Source: Pseudomonadota bacterium
Lineage (GTDB): Bacteria; Desulfobacterota; Desulfobacteria; Desulfobacterales; Desulfobacteraceae
Assembly: GCA_018812385.1 (NCBI GenBank)
Contig: JAHJDU010000312.1
Coordinates: 1 to 6,281, forward strand
Direction of reading: 5' to 3'
DNA: 6,281 nt
Shown here: one piece after another, positions 1-6,222 of the stretch
Layout of the letters: every line of letters begins with the position of its first letter
Position numbering within the stretch: position 1 is the first letter of the stretch
Program-made: the position numbers and the translations under genes
The notes under the pieces: model-generated
Told to the model about the DNA's origin: nothing
Databases searched by the model: none
The model's input: the letters and a program-made list of their open reading frames with translations, nothing else

Positions 1-4
1 CAAA

Positions 5-32
5 TTTTCACAAAATTGCAATACTACATAAT
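5..32 (+). promoter_or_regulatory. Weak sigma70-like promoter candidate for the U32 gene
   Basis: A -35-like TTTTCA at 5-10 (4 of 6 matches to TTGACA) and a -10-like CATAAT at 27-32 (5 of 6 matches to TATAAT) are separated by 16 bases. Transcription would begin near 39-40 and leave a leader of about 26 bases before the TTG start at 66. The whole stretch is AT-rich, so chance matches are likely. The gene could also be read from a promoter beyond the left edge of the window. Confidence 0.28.
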
Positions 33-65
33 TATAAATAACTTAAAATAAAGGTTTTATAAAGC

Positions 66-2015
66 TTGAATACTCCCAAAATCCTTGCTCCGGCAGGTGA
101 TAAAAATTCATTTTTAGCGGCCATTGCCGCTGGTGCCGATGCCATATACTGCGGCTTGAAAATATTTTCCGCACGCATGGAAGCAGTTAACTTCAGTATT
201 GAAGAATTAGCACAATTAACCAGGCTTGCCAAATCCAGAAGCATTGAGGTCTATGTGGCATTTAATTCAATCATCAAGGAATCAGAGCAGGAAAAAGTTA
301 CCAAAATTCTAAACAAACTTTGTAAATTTGTTGATTTTGATGCCCTGATAATTCAGGATCTTGCCATGATAACCTTAGCCAGAAAAGCAGGATTTAAAAA
401 AGAATTTCATCTTTCTACTTTGGGCAATTGCACTTTTCCATCTGCCTTGAAAACAGCACAACAAGTTGGATTCAAAAAAGTTGTTCTGCCCAGGGAATTT
501 ACCATTGATGAAATCAAACTTATGGATGAAAATACTCCTAAAGATATTGACCTTGAAGTCTTTATCCATGGTGCTTTGTGCTATTCCATTTCCGGGCGAT
601 GCTATTGGAGTTCATGGTTTGGCGGAAAAAGTTCTCTTCGGGGCAGATGTGTCCAGCCCTGCAGAAGAATGTATGAACAAAAAGGTCAGAAACAAAGACA
701 TTTTTCCTGTATGGATTTTTCCGCGGATGTGCTGGTAAAAATATTAAAACAAATCCCTGAAATAACGACCTGGAAAATAGAGGGCCGGAAAAAAAGCCCC
801 CATTATGTTTATTACACTGTTAAAGCCTATAAACTCTTAAGAGATGATCCAAAAAATAAAAAACAAGCCATGGCCTTTCTGGATTATGCCATGGGAAGAG
901 AATTTTCCCATTATAACCTTTTATCCCAGAGAATAATGAATCCTTTGGATCACTCTTCAGAAACCGGCTCAGGACTATTCGCAGGAAGAATACAAGATCC
1001 TGCGACACCTTTTTTTATCACAAGAGAGGCTCTTATGCCTTCAGATCTTCTAAGAATCGGGTTTGAGGATGATCTATTCCATGATATTCAAAAAGTCACC
1101 AGGGCTGTACCTAAAAAAGGAAAGTTTTTTCTATCCAAAAAGTCTAAATTTAAAATTAAAAAAGGAACCCCGGTTTATATCATAGACCGGAGAGGATCAG
1201 AGCTTGAAAATGTTATTAAAAACCTTGATGCTGAATTGAACGATATAGAAAAAATATCTATCCGACCCGTTGAGGACACAATTAAAATTTTTTCTTCTCA
1301 AAACCAAAGAAAATCAAAGAACAAAATCAAAGAACTCACTATTTCAAGGGGCAAACTTATACAAGGGCATGACCATTCAGAAACAGGAGTATGGATTTCA
1401 ACCCAGGGATATTCCATCCCTGCTTCAGGCAAAAACTGGTTGTGGCTGGATCCCCTTTTATTTCCGGGTGAAGAAAGAATATGTTCTGAGTATATTGCCA
1501 AAGCCATTAAAAAAGGAGCAAAAAACTTTGTCTTAAATGCCTTCTGGCAATTGTCTCTTTTTGAAAATCCAAAAAAATTAAATATCTGGGCCGGGCCTTT
1601 TTTTAATATCACCAACAGCATGACTATGAATCTTTTAAAACAATATGGATTCTCCGGTGCCATTGTCAGCCCGGAACTTGACCAGGAGACATTCTGTTCT
1701 TTGCCCGGGACCTGTGACCTGCCTTTGGGGGTTGTTATTTATGGCAACTGGCCTTTGGGCATATCAAGAATTATTTCAAAGGATCTTAAAACAGACCAGG
1801 CATTTACAAGCCCTATGGGTGAAACATCGTGGATATCAAAATACAACAATAATTATCTTGTTTTTCCAAATTGGTATCTGGATTTAACTTCCAAAAAAGA
1901 AATACTTACAAAGGCTGGATTTTCTTTATTTGTCAATATCCATGAAACCATACCTCGTGGAATTAAAATGAAGGACCGGCCCGGCCTCTGGAACTGGAAC
2001 CTGAAACTATTATAA
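66..2015 (+). CDS. Long U32-family protein (RlhA/TrhP/UbiU-like, so-called peptidase U32)
   Basis: This 649-residue protein opens with the typical U32 start, ILAPAGD followed by GADAIYCG (about 6-30). It carries the family signature at 164-200: EVFIHGALC, then Cys172, Cys179, Cys195 and Cys199, and then KIEGR at 237-241. Characterised U32 proteins (RlhA on 23S rRNA, TrhP on tRNA, UbiU/UbiV in ubiquinone synthesis) are Fe-S proteins for prephenate- or oxygen-independent hydroxylation, not proven proteases, so an Fe-S RNA- or cofactor-modifying role is more likely than proteolysis. The length is close to that of RlhA (about 650). Residues 300-400 look like a basic, beta-rich middle domain. Residues 505-570 resemble residues 114-177 but lack the cysteines. 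The TTG start is chosen because ILAPAG follows at once and no other start lies upstream; the AAGG-like ribosome site at 51-54 is rather distant. The substrate cannot be determined. The family call is firm and the specific function is open. Confidence 0.9.
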   Translation: MNTPKILAPAGDKNSFLAAIAAGADAIYCGLKIFSARMEAVNFSIEELAQLTRLAKSRSIEVYVAFNSIIKESEQEKVTKILNKLCKFVDFDALIIQDLAMITLARKAGFKKEFHLSTLGNCTFPSALKTAQQVGFKKVVLPREFTIDEIKLMDENTPKDIDLEVFIHGALCYSISGRCYWSSWFGGKSSLRGRCVQPCRRMYEQKGQKQRHFSCMDFSADVLVKILKQIPEITTWKIEGRKKSPHYVYYTVKAYKLLRDDPKNKKQAMAFLDYAMGREFSHYNLLSQRIMNPLDHSSETGSGLFAGRIQDPATPFFITREALMPSDLLRIGFEDDLFHDIQKVTRAVPKKGKFFLSKKSKFKIKKGTPVYIIDRRGSELENVIKNLDAELNDIEKISIRPVEDTIKIFSSQNQRKSKNKIKELTISRGKLIQGHDHSETGVWISTQGYSIPASGKNWLWLDPLLFPGEERICSEYIAKAIKKGAKNFVLNAFWQLSLFENPKKLNIWAGPFFNITNSMTMNLLKQYGFSGAIVSPELDQETFCSLPGTCDLPLGVVIYGNWPLGISRIISKDLKTDQAFTSPMGETSWISKYNNNYLVFPNWYLDLTSKKEILTKAGFSLFVNIHETIPRGIKMKDRPGLWNWNLKLL

Positions 2016-2040
2016 TATTGGCCTTTTTTGACCCGGTTCG

Positions 2041-2871
2041 TTACGCTATTGATACTGAACAATAGGGTCCTGTAATTAAAAGGTTATTTGTAACCGTTGA
2101 CTGAATCTGCTCCATTTTACTGCCAAGCAGGATATCCTTTATAATTCCGTGCCCATATGCTCCCAAAACAATGAGTGAATTATGGGGCACATCATACAAC
2201 ATGGCATCGAAATCTGATTTTTTATAAAAATGCCATTCATTGGATAATTGGCTGAGGGGCTCCTCAAGACCATCTTTTTTTATCAGTTCTTGATAATAGG
2301 ATTTTTTATGCTTTTCCAACAGTGTATAAATATTCAAAGGAAGTCCTGAAGACATGGCAATTTTCAGTCCTAATTTCAATGCATTCAAAGCATTTTTAGA
2401 GCCGCCAAAAAAAACAGAGATACTTTTCCAGGGTTTAAATACAGGACTTGTGATTAAAACAGGAAATGTGGAATGCTTGATAATTCTTCTGACCTTAGGC
2501 CCGATATGTCCCAGGCCTATTTTGGAAGACAGGTCGCTGACAGACCTTGGACAACACAAATAATCAAAATTAGTTGAAATATCCGGCAATGTGGATGCTG
2601 TAAAATTTTTTGGCTCATAAAACATGGGTTTGATTTGCATTTCATTAAACAAATCCTCGGCATGACCTTTGGCTGTATCAGGTGAGGTCAAATAAGAATG
2701 ATCCAGATCTACCTGTACTGCATCATTGGAAAAATACATTAAAAATTTATCACTCTTTGGAATATAAACAACGGGGAATGCATTGATTGTTTTACAAAAA
2801 TACAATGATTGAAGAAAGGTTTCCCTGCCAAAGGGAGTATTCCTGAAAATATGAAGCAATTTGTAATTCAT
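2041..2871 (-). CDS. Universal stress protein family, tandem USP domains
   Basis: This is a 276-residue soluble protein without a signal peptide or membrane segment. The C-terminal half (about 148-268) is a standard USP domain. It starts with a beta strand ISVFFGGS and ends with the ATP-binding signature G-x2-G-x9-G-S at Gly237, Gly240, Gly250 and Ser251, followed by a hydrophobic strand LLITGP. The N-terminal half (about 1-143) has the same overall pattern, ending in FPVLITSP, but its nucleotide loop is degenerate (around 107-131, CPRSVSD...GLGHIGP). Two-domain USPs of this size are common, often with one ATP-binding half. The ATG is preceded by AAGGAG with a six-base spacer. The gene lies 21 bases after the CLC gene and is the last gene of the - strand block. 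A role in stress or energy-state adaptation, perhaps linked to the channel, is inferred from family and position. Confidence 0.85.
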   Translation of the reverse strand: MNYKLLHIFRNTPFGRETFLQSLYFCKTINAFPVVYIPKSDKFLMYFSNDAVQVDLDHSYLTSPDTAKGHAEDLFNEMQIKPMFYEPKNFTASTLPDISTNFDYLCCPRSVSDLSSKIGLGHIGPKVRRIIKHSTFPVLITSPVFKPWKSISVFFGGSKNALNALKLGLKIAMSSGLPLNIYTLLEKHKKSYYQELIKKDGLEEPLSQLSNEWHFYKKSDFDAMLYDVPHNSLIVLGAYGHGIIKDILLGSKMEQIQSTVTNNLLITGPYCSVSIA

Positions 2872-2892
2872 CTTTTTCTCCTTATAAAATCT

Positions 2893-4620
2893 CTAGTGGT
2901 CACTGGTCTGCATAATCAGTTCCCTGCGGTATAAGTCCAGAATCCTGGTCTTTGATATCATACCGACAAACCGGTCATTTTCCACAACTGGTATGCTGTC
3001 CATATGATTGATATCCATATAATCCAATACTTCCTGTAAATCATTTTCCAGCGACGCTGTCATCACCTGCGTATCCATGATCTGACTTAAAAAAATCATG
3101 TCATACATTCCTGGATCCAGGGCATATTTCCGGATAGCACTGATTTGAATCACACCTTTATATTCATCTGTCCCATCCTCAATGACAGGAAAAAAATTCT
3201 GGTTTGATGTTTTGATGACCTCAATAAATTCTCTGAATACCATATTTTCCGACACCTTTATGAACTTTGTCTCAATGAGTTCACTGACGTTTAAATCAGA
3301 CAGAATTCTTGCATCAGTGCCAGGCCTTAAGAACTGCCCCCGCTCTATGAGCTCTTTAAAATAAAAGGATGCCGGTTCAATATAGTGGCTCATGGTGGAT
3401 GAGATGGAAGACACAACAATTAAAGGAAGAATAGCCTCATATCCGCCCGTGATTTCAACAATCAAAAAAATTCCGGTTAATGGCGCCTGCATCACACCGC
3501 TGACAAGCCCTGTCATGCCAAGCAAAGCGTAGGCACCTTCCCTTGCACACCCCATTGTCGGGAGCAAAAAAAACAATGCTTTATGGAAAACAATTCCAGT
3601 GAGGCTTCCGATGACCAGGCAGGGAGCAAAGATTCCCCCTGATCCTCCCCAGCCCAATGTCATGGCCGTTGCAAAAATTTTGGCAAAAACTGCCAAAAAA
3701 GCAAAAAAAATACCCATTGAAAAAGTCCCGGAAATCATTGACTGAATAGAATGATATCCCTCTGCCAGCACCACTGGCATAAACATTCCAATGATTCCAA
3801 CGGTACTTCCGCCAATGACCGCACGGGCCCAAAACGGGAGAGCAGATTTTTTGGCAATTTTTCCTGTCTGCCTTAAAACCTTTGTAAATAATACGGAAAC
3901 CAGTGCAGTAACCACAGCAAGGCAAAGGCTTGGCAAAATATCCGATCCCCCTACCTGGAACGGCAAATGGTTAAAAATTACCTGATCCGGGATAATGGCC
4001 TGACTGACCTGTGCCCCTGCCACTGCAGCAATGGCAATGGGAATGATATTAACAAATTTCCATTCTCCCAGAATCACCTCAATGGAAAAAACCAGGCCTG
4101 CAATGGGTGCATTAAAAATAGATGCAATGGCTCCTGCCGTGCCGCAACCTACAAGAGTTATTCGTTGCCGATCGTTTAAGCCAAGGAATTTGGCAATATT
4201 GGAACCAATGGCTGATCCGCTCATGACCACAGGTGCTTCAGGTCCGGCAGACCCTCCGCTTCCAATGGTTAGAAAACTTGATATTAACCGTGAATAACTG
4301 GATCGAAACCTTAAGAGACCACCATGTCTTGAAACAGAGTATATAACTTCCGGTACGCCATGGCCTGCCCCTTCCCTGGCAATTTTTTCAAGATAGAAAG
4401 AAGACAGCAGTGCCCCCACAGCCGGTAAAATAAATGCCCACCCATATTGACGAAATGGATGAAGCCATTCAAGGACAGATTCCAGGGACAGCCGCAATGC
4501 CACAGCAGCAAGACCGCTGCAGATTCCTGCAATGGAGCCTGCAATGATGAGCAATAATCTGTCATCCAGTTGAAACAGCCTGTGGTATATATTTTTGTAA
4601 CAATTTTTTATCTTGGACAT
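2893..4620 (-). CDS. CLC-family chloride channel/transporter with two CBS domains
   Basis: This 575-residue inner-membrane protein is hydrophobic from about residue 20 to 410. CLC signatures occur in order: GHGVPE at 86-91 (the GSGIPE position), GPEAP at 126-130 containing the gating glutamate Glu128, NAPIAGLVFSIEV at 170-182, GGIFAP at 328-333 with the ion-coordinating Phe331, APLTGIFLIVE near 379-389, and a likely chloride-coordinating Tyr420. The cytosolic tail has two CBS domains, about 441-500 and 512-568, ending in SIPVVENDRFVGMISKTRI. CBS pairs often bind adenine nucleotides. At the position of the internal proton glutamate of E. coli ClC (Glu203) there is Val182, as in CLC channels, so a channel or atypical transporter is possible. 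The ATG at 4620 is preferred because AGG lies six bases upstream; the open frame extends to a TTG at 4698 that has no ribosome site and overlaps the EIIA gene. The ion carried is not proven. Confidence 0.92.
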   Translation of the reverse strand: MSKIKNCYKNIYHRLFQLDDRLLLIIAGSIAGICSGLAAVALRLSLESVLEWLHPFRQYGWAFILPAVGALLSSFYLEKIAREGAGHGVPEVIYSVSRHGGLLRFRSSYSRLISSFLTIGSGGSAGPEAPVVMSGSAIGSNIAKFLGLNDRQRITLVGCGTAGAIASIFNAPIAGLVFSIEVILGEWKFVNIIPIAIAAVAGAQVSQAIIPDQVIFNHLPFQVGGSDILPSLCLAVVTALVSVLFTKVLRQTGKIAKKSALPFWARAVIGGSTVGIIGMFMPVVLAEGYHSIQSMISGTFSMGIFFAFLAVFAKIFATAMTLGWGGSGGIFAPCLVIGSLTGIVFHKALFFLLPTMGCAREGAYALLGMTGLVSGVMQAPLTGIFLIVEITGGYEAILPLIVVSSISSTMSHYIEPASFYFKELIERGQFLRPGTDARILSDLNVSELIETKFIKVSENMVFREFIEVIKTSNQNFFPVIEDGTDEYKGVIQISAIRKYALDPGMYDMIFLSQIMDTQVMTASLENDLQEVLDYMDINHMDSIPVVENDRFVGMISKTRILDLYRRELIMQTSDH

Positions 4621-4626
4621 TGTAAA

Positions 4627-4630
4627 CCTG
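4627..4630 (-). promoter_or_regulatory. Ribosome binding site that decides the CLC start
   Basis: On the - strand CAGG lies six bases before the ATG at 4620. The alternative TTG at 4698 is preceded by a C-rich stretch (GATCCCG) without a Shine-Dalgarno match and would overlap the EIIA gene by 50 bases. This favours the 575-residue form over the 601-residue form. Confidence 0.55.
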
Positions 4631-4648
4631 ATGGCTTTTTTGCCTTTA

Positions 4649-5323
4649 CTATATCGGGTTTGTTTTCTGAATAATTTCAATTTTTTCAACCAGAGCAACG
4701 GGATCGGGTCTTGATTTTAGAAAACCTATAAATAGATCATCCCTGAGGCAAAATGACAGGGCAGATAATAGGTGCAAATGCATTTTCAAGGTTGGACATA
4801 ATATAAAAAACAATATTGATACAGGCTGATTGTCCAATGCCTTGTAATCCACTGGATGATCCAAAAAACACACGGACACCACAGGGCTTTCTAAATAGCT
4901 CAATTGCTCCCTTGGATGGGGAATGGCAATACCATTTCCAATACCCGTTGATAAAGCTTTTTCCCTTTTAATCAGCCGATCAAGAAGATCTGTCTTAAAC
5001 TCATCCGGAATCCTGGATATTTTTTCAACACAGAATTTCAAAACACTGTTTACATCATGCCTCTGGACATCGAAATAGACACTTCCGTTCTGGACTGCAA
5101 CGGATAAAGGGATGACAGACTCTATCTCTTTTTGGGGCAAGTCTGTCTGTGAAAAATTAAAATAGATATTATGCTTGGATGCCCATTTTTTAAGTTCTTG
5201 TGCATCAAACCTGTACTTTATGCCTTTCTTAAAAACCGGCAGTTTCCCTTGGCGTACCCACCTTTCAATGGTATCCGGAGCAACGCCCAGGTGTTTTGAC
5301 AATTCAGAAACCGAAAGTTCCAT
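4649..5323 (-). CDS. HTH-PTS EIIA (fructose/nitrogen type) fusion regulator
   Basis: This 224-residue protein has two domains. Residues 1-50 form an excisionase/MerR-like helix-turn-helix: LSVSELSKHLGVAPDTIERW, then a wing with GIKYRFDAQELKKW. Residues about 70-215 are a type-2 EIIA domain (PtsN/fructose family) with the signature GIGNGIAIPHPR at 127-138. His136 is the expected phosphate-accepting residue, and the second conserved histidine lies in the MHLHLLSALS segment (181-190). No EIIB or EIIC part is present, so sugar transport is unlikely; a regulatory role, with DNA binding controlled by phosphorylation, is inferred. The ATG is preceded by AAAGGA with a seven-base spacer. This is the first gene of the - strand block, followed after 28 bases by the CLC gene. 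A perfect palindrome lies 30 bases upstream of its start and is a candidate for autoregulation. The phosphate donor (EI, HPr or NPr) must be encoded elsewhere. Confidence 0.88.
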   Translation of the reverse strand: MELSVSELSKHLGVAPDTIERWVRQGKLPVFKKGIKYRFDAQELKKWASKHNIYFNFSQTDLPQKEIESVIPLSVAVQNGSVYFDVQRHDVNSVLKFCVEKISRIPDEFKTDLLDRLIKREKALSTGIGNGIAIPHPREQLSYLESPVVSVCFLDHPVDYKALDNQPVSILFFILCPTLKMHLHLLSALSFCLRDDLFIGFLKSRPDPVALVEKIEIIQKTNPI

Positions 5324-5352
5324 TTATTTTTCCTTTAATCATAACAATGAAC

Positions 5353-5370
5353 GTAAAATATCTATTTTAC
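5353..5370. promoter_or_regulatory. Perfect 8-2-8 palindrome, operator candidate for the HTH-EIIA operon
   Basis: GTAAAATA-TC-TATTTTAC is a perfect inverted repeat with a two-base centre, ending 30 bases before the ATG of the HTH-EIIA gene. Read on the - strand it contains -10-like hexamers (TAAAAT, GATATT), so a bound protein would cover the likely promoter. A weak -35-like TTAAAC lies upstream with a 16-base spacer to GATATT. Autoregulation by the HTH-EIIA protein is possible but not shown; AT-rich palindromes can also arise by chance. Confidence 0.45.
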
Positions 5371-5619
5371 CATTCTTGGTTTAAGCACACTATGTACAAT
5401 TTGGATCAAGCTTCCGAGGAAATCTTAGAAAAGATCAGGTCAGGCTGGTCAGGTTTTGTTCCATATAACTGTCATATTTTCAAGTGTACACGTTATCGCC
5501 CATTGTAAACTGCTTAATTCATAAACTTTTTCAGACCCTTTATAAAGCAAACCAACAGGAATGACAACCTTAAAAATTTTCTTAGCTATTGAATATTTTA
5601 TGATTGATCCAGGCCTGGT

Positions 5620-5642
5620 ATTCTGAAAATTATTTCCAGAAT
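5620..5642. promoter_or_regulatory. 11-1-11 imperfect dyad, operator candidate
   Basis: The left arm ATTCTGAAAAT (5620-5630) and the right arm ATTTCCAGAAT (5632-5642) pair at 10 of 11 positions around the centre at 5631; the only mismatch is 5626/5636. The dyad directly abuts the -35-like hexamer of the rightward promoter candidate. The 11-base GAAAATTATTT inside it (5625-5635) recurs exactly at 5649-5659, between the -35 and -10 elements, which may be a further half-site. The binding protein is unknown. Confidence 0.4.
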
Positions 5643-5670
5643 TTGAACGAAAATTATTTTTATATAAAAT
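5643..5670 (+). promoter_or_regulatory. Sigma70-like promoter candidate for the zinc-ribbon gene
   Basis: TTGAAC at 5643-5648 (4 of 6 to TTGACA) and TAAAAT at 5665-5670 (5 of 6 to TATAAT) are spaced by 16 bases. Transcription would start near 5677 and give a leader of about 87 bases that contains the 17-bp tandem duplication. A second -10-like CATAAT at 5692-5697 lacks a good -35. The AT-rich context lowers the weight of these matches. Confidence 0.38.
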
Positions 5671-5710
5671 TCATTTTTCGTGACCTCTTTACATAATTGG
5701 AAAATCCAGT

Positions 5711-5747
5711 TATTTTATTAGGGAACATATTTTATTAGGGAACATAT
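5711..5747 (+). repeat. 17-bp tandem direct duplication upstream of the zinc-ribbon gene
   Basis: The unit TATTTTATTAGGGAACA (5711-5727) is followed by a near-identical unit (5728-5744) and three more matching bases, giving about 2.2 exact copies at a period of 17, apart from nothing but the end points. It ends five bases before the GAGGA ribosome binding site. It may be a slippage duplication in the leader or a pair of binding sites. Confidence 0.75.
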
Positions 5748-5751
5748 AATT

Positions 5752-5756
5752 GAGGA
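5752..5756 (+). promoter_or_regulatory. Ribosome binding site that supports the TTG start
   Basis: GAGGA lies seven bases before the TTG at 5764. This is good Shine-Dalgarno spacing and supports TTG as the true start, with the first CxxC motif following at residues 8-11. A later in-frame ATG, at Met31, would remove the whole first zinc ribbon. Confidence 0.6.
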
Positions 5757-5763
5757 AACCATC

Positions 5764-6222
5764 TTGAAAGAGCACATCTACTACTGCCCTGAATGCCAAA
5801 AAGATATTGCAGCTGGCAAATTAATAAGCTTAAAGGTCATCTGCCCGTATTGCATGGAATTAATTATCATAGATGCTCAAGACGGTCTCCGGTCTGTCGG
5901 TAATCCCGTATCAAAAAGAAATAGCAAGAAAACCTATGGCTATGATAAGCTCACCATAAAACAAATGCATTCAAATAAGGCCGAAGCGCTTGATGCAGGA
6001 CACAGTCATTATTTTACTGGTCAATCATGCAGGAACGGACATCTTTCCCCAAGGAATAAAAGAGGGGAGTGTCACGAGTGTATTCGAATTTTTACAGGGA
6101 ATTACGTCAAGGCCAATAGAGACAGGGTCAGGAAAAACCACCGTAAGCATCGTGAAAAAAACAGGGAAAAACGACGCGCCAACCTAAGAACAATCCCTCA
6201 CACAAATAATATACAAAAATAA
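5764..6222 (+). CDS. Small basic protein with two zinc-ribbon motifs
   Basis: This 152-residue protein has two cysteine clusters. The first is CPEC at 8-11 and CPYC at 27-30, a four-cysteine zinc ribbon. The second is CRNGH at 89-93 and CHEC at 103-106, preceded by YFTGQ. From memory of the family, the YFTG-x-xC-xxGH...CxxC module resembles zinc-binding segments next to HNH endonucleases of phages and mobile elements. Here no HNH catalytic core follows; the chain ends in a very basic, probably helical tail (about 113-142, rich in Arg, Lys and Asn) suited to nucleic-acid binding. Residues 45-80 form a polar linker. There is no signal peptide or membrane segment. It could be a stand-alone DNA- or RNA-binding protein, or a remnant of a larger nuclease gene that lost its 3' part. 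It is transcribed away from the HTH-EIIA block and nothing downstream in the window is linked to it. Confidence 0.7.
   Translation: MKEHIYYCPECQKDIAAGKLISLKVICPYCMELIIIDAQDGLRSVGNPVSKRNSKKTYGYDKLTIKQMHSNKAEALDAGHSHYFTGQSCRNGHLSPRNKRGECHECIRIFTGNYVKANRDRVRKNHRKHREKNREKRRANLRTIPHTNNIQK

Larger units (their letters stand above)
5324..5763. other. Divergent AT-rich intergenic region, 440 bases
   Basis: This region separates the start of the HTH-EIIA gene (- strand) from the start of the zinc-ribbon gene (+ strand). It contains a palindrome, an 11-1-11 dyad, a promoter candidate and a tandem duplication, each listed separately. It also holds three TCAGG copies at 5435-5439, 5440-5444 and 5449-5453, a GTGTACAC palindrome at 5484-5491 and a CCAGGCCTGG palindrome at 5609-5618. 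A 38-codon open frame at 5392-5508 has no ribosome site and is not called as a gene. I see no tRNA, no clear terminator and no recognisable protein remnant. Confidence 0.6.

Noticed and set aside
1298..1663. 121-codon frame antisense to the U32 gene
   Set aside because: It lies entirely within the U32 gene, has no family motif and no ribosome site.
1972..1988. GC-rich inverted sequence near the end of the U32 gene (CCGG-C-CCGG)
   Set aside because: The arms are only four bases with a one-base centre and lie within coding sequence.
2016..2040. Bidirectional terminator between the two convergent genes
   Set aside because: A six-T run (2023-2028) exists, but no GC-rich hairpin of useful length precedes it on either strand.
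3581..4297. Long open frames antisense to or in other frames of the CLC gene
   Set aside because: They are shadows of the CLC coding sequence, with unlikely residue composition and no ribosome sites.
2893..4620. Apparent loss of the CLC gating glutamate (GSAGP read as the GREGP motif)
   Set aside because: Aligning GPEAPVVMSGSAIG with GREGPTVQIGGNIG shows the glutamate is present one step later, as Glu128.
4621..4698. N-terminal extension of the CLC protein from a TTG at 4698
   Set aside because: There is no ribosome site before it, it overlaps the EIIA gene by 50 bases, and the ATG at 4620 has an AGG at good spacing.
5561..5626. 21-codon frame in the intergenic region after AACAGGA
   Set aside because: The GGA touches the ATG directly, leaving no spacer, and the peptide has no recognisable feature.
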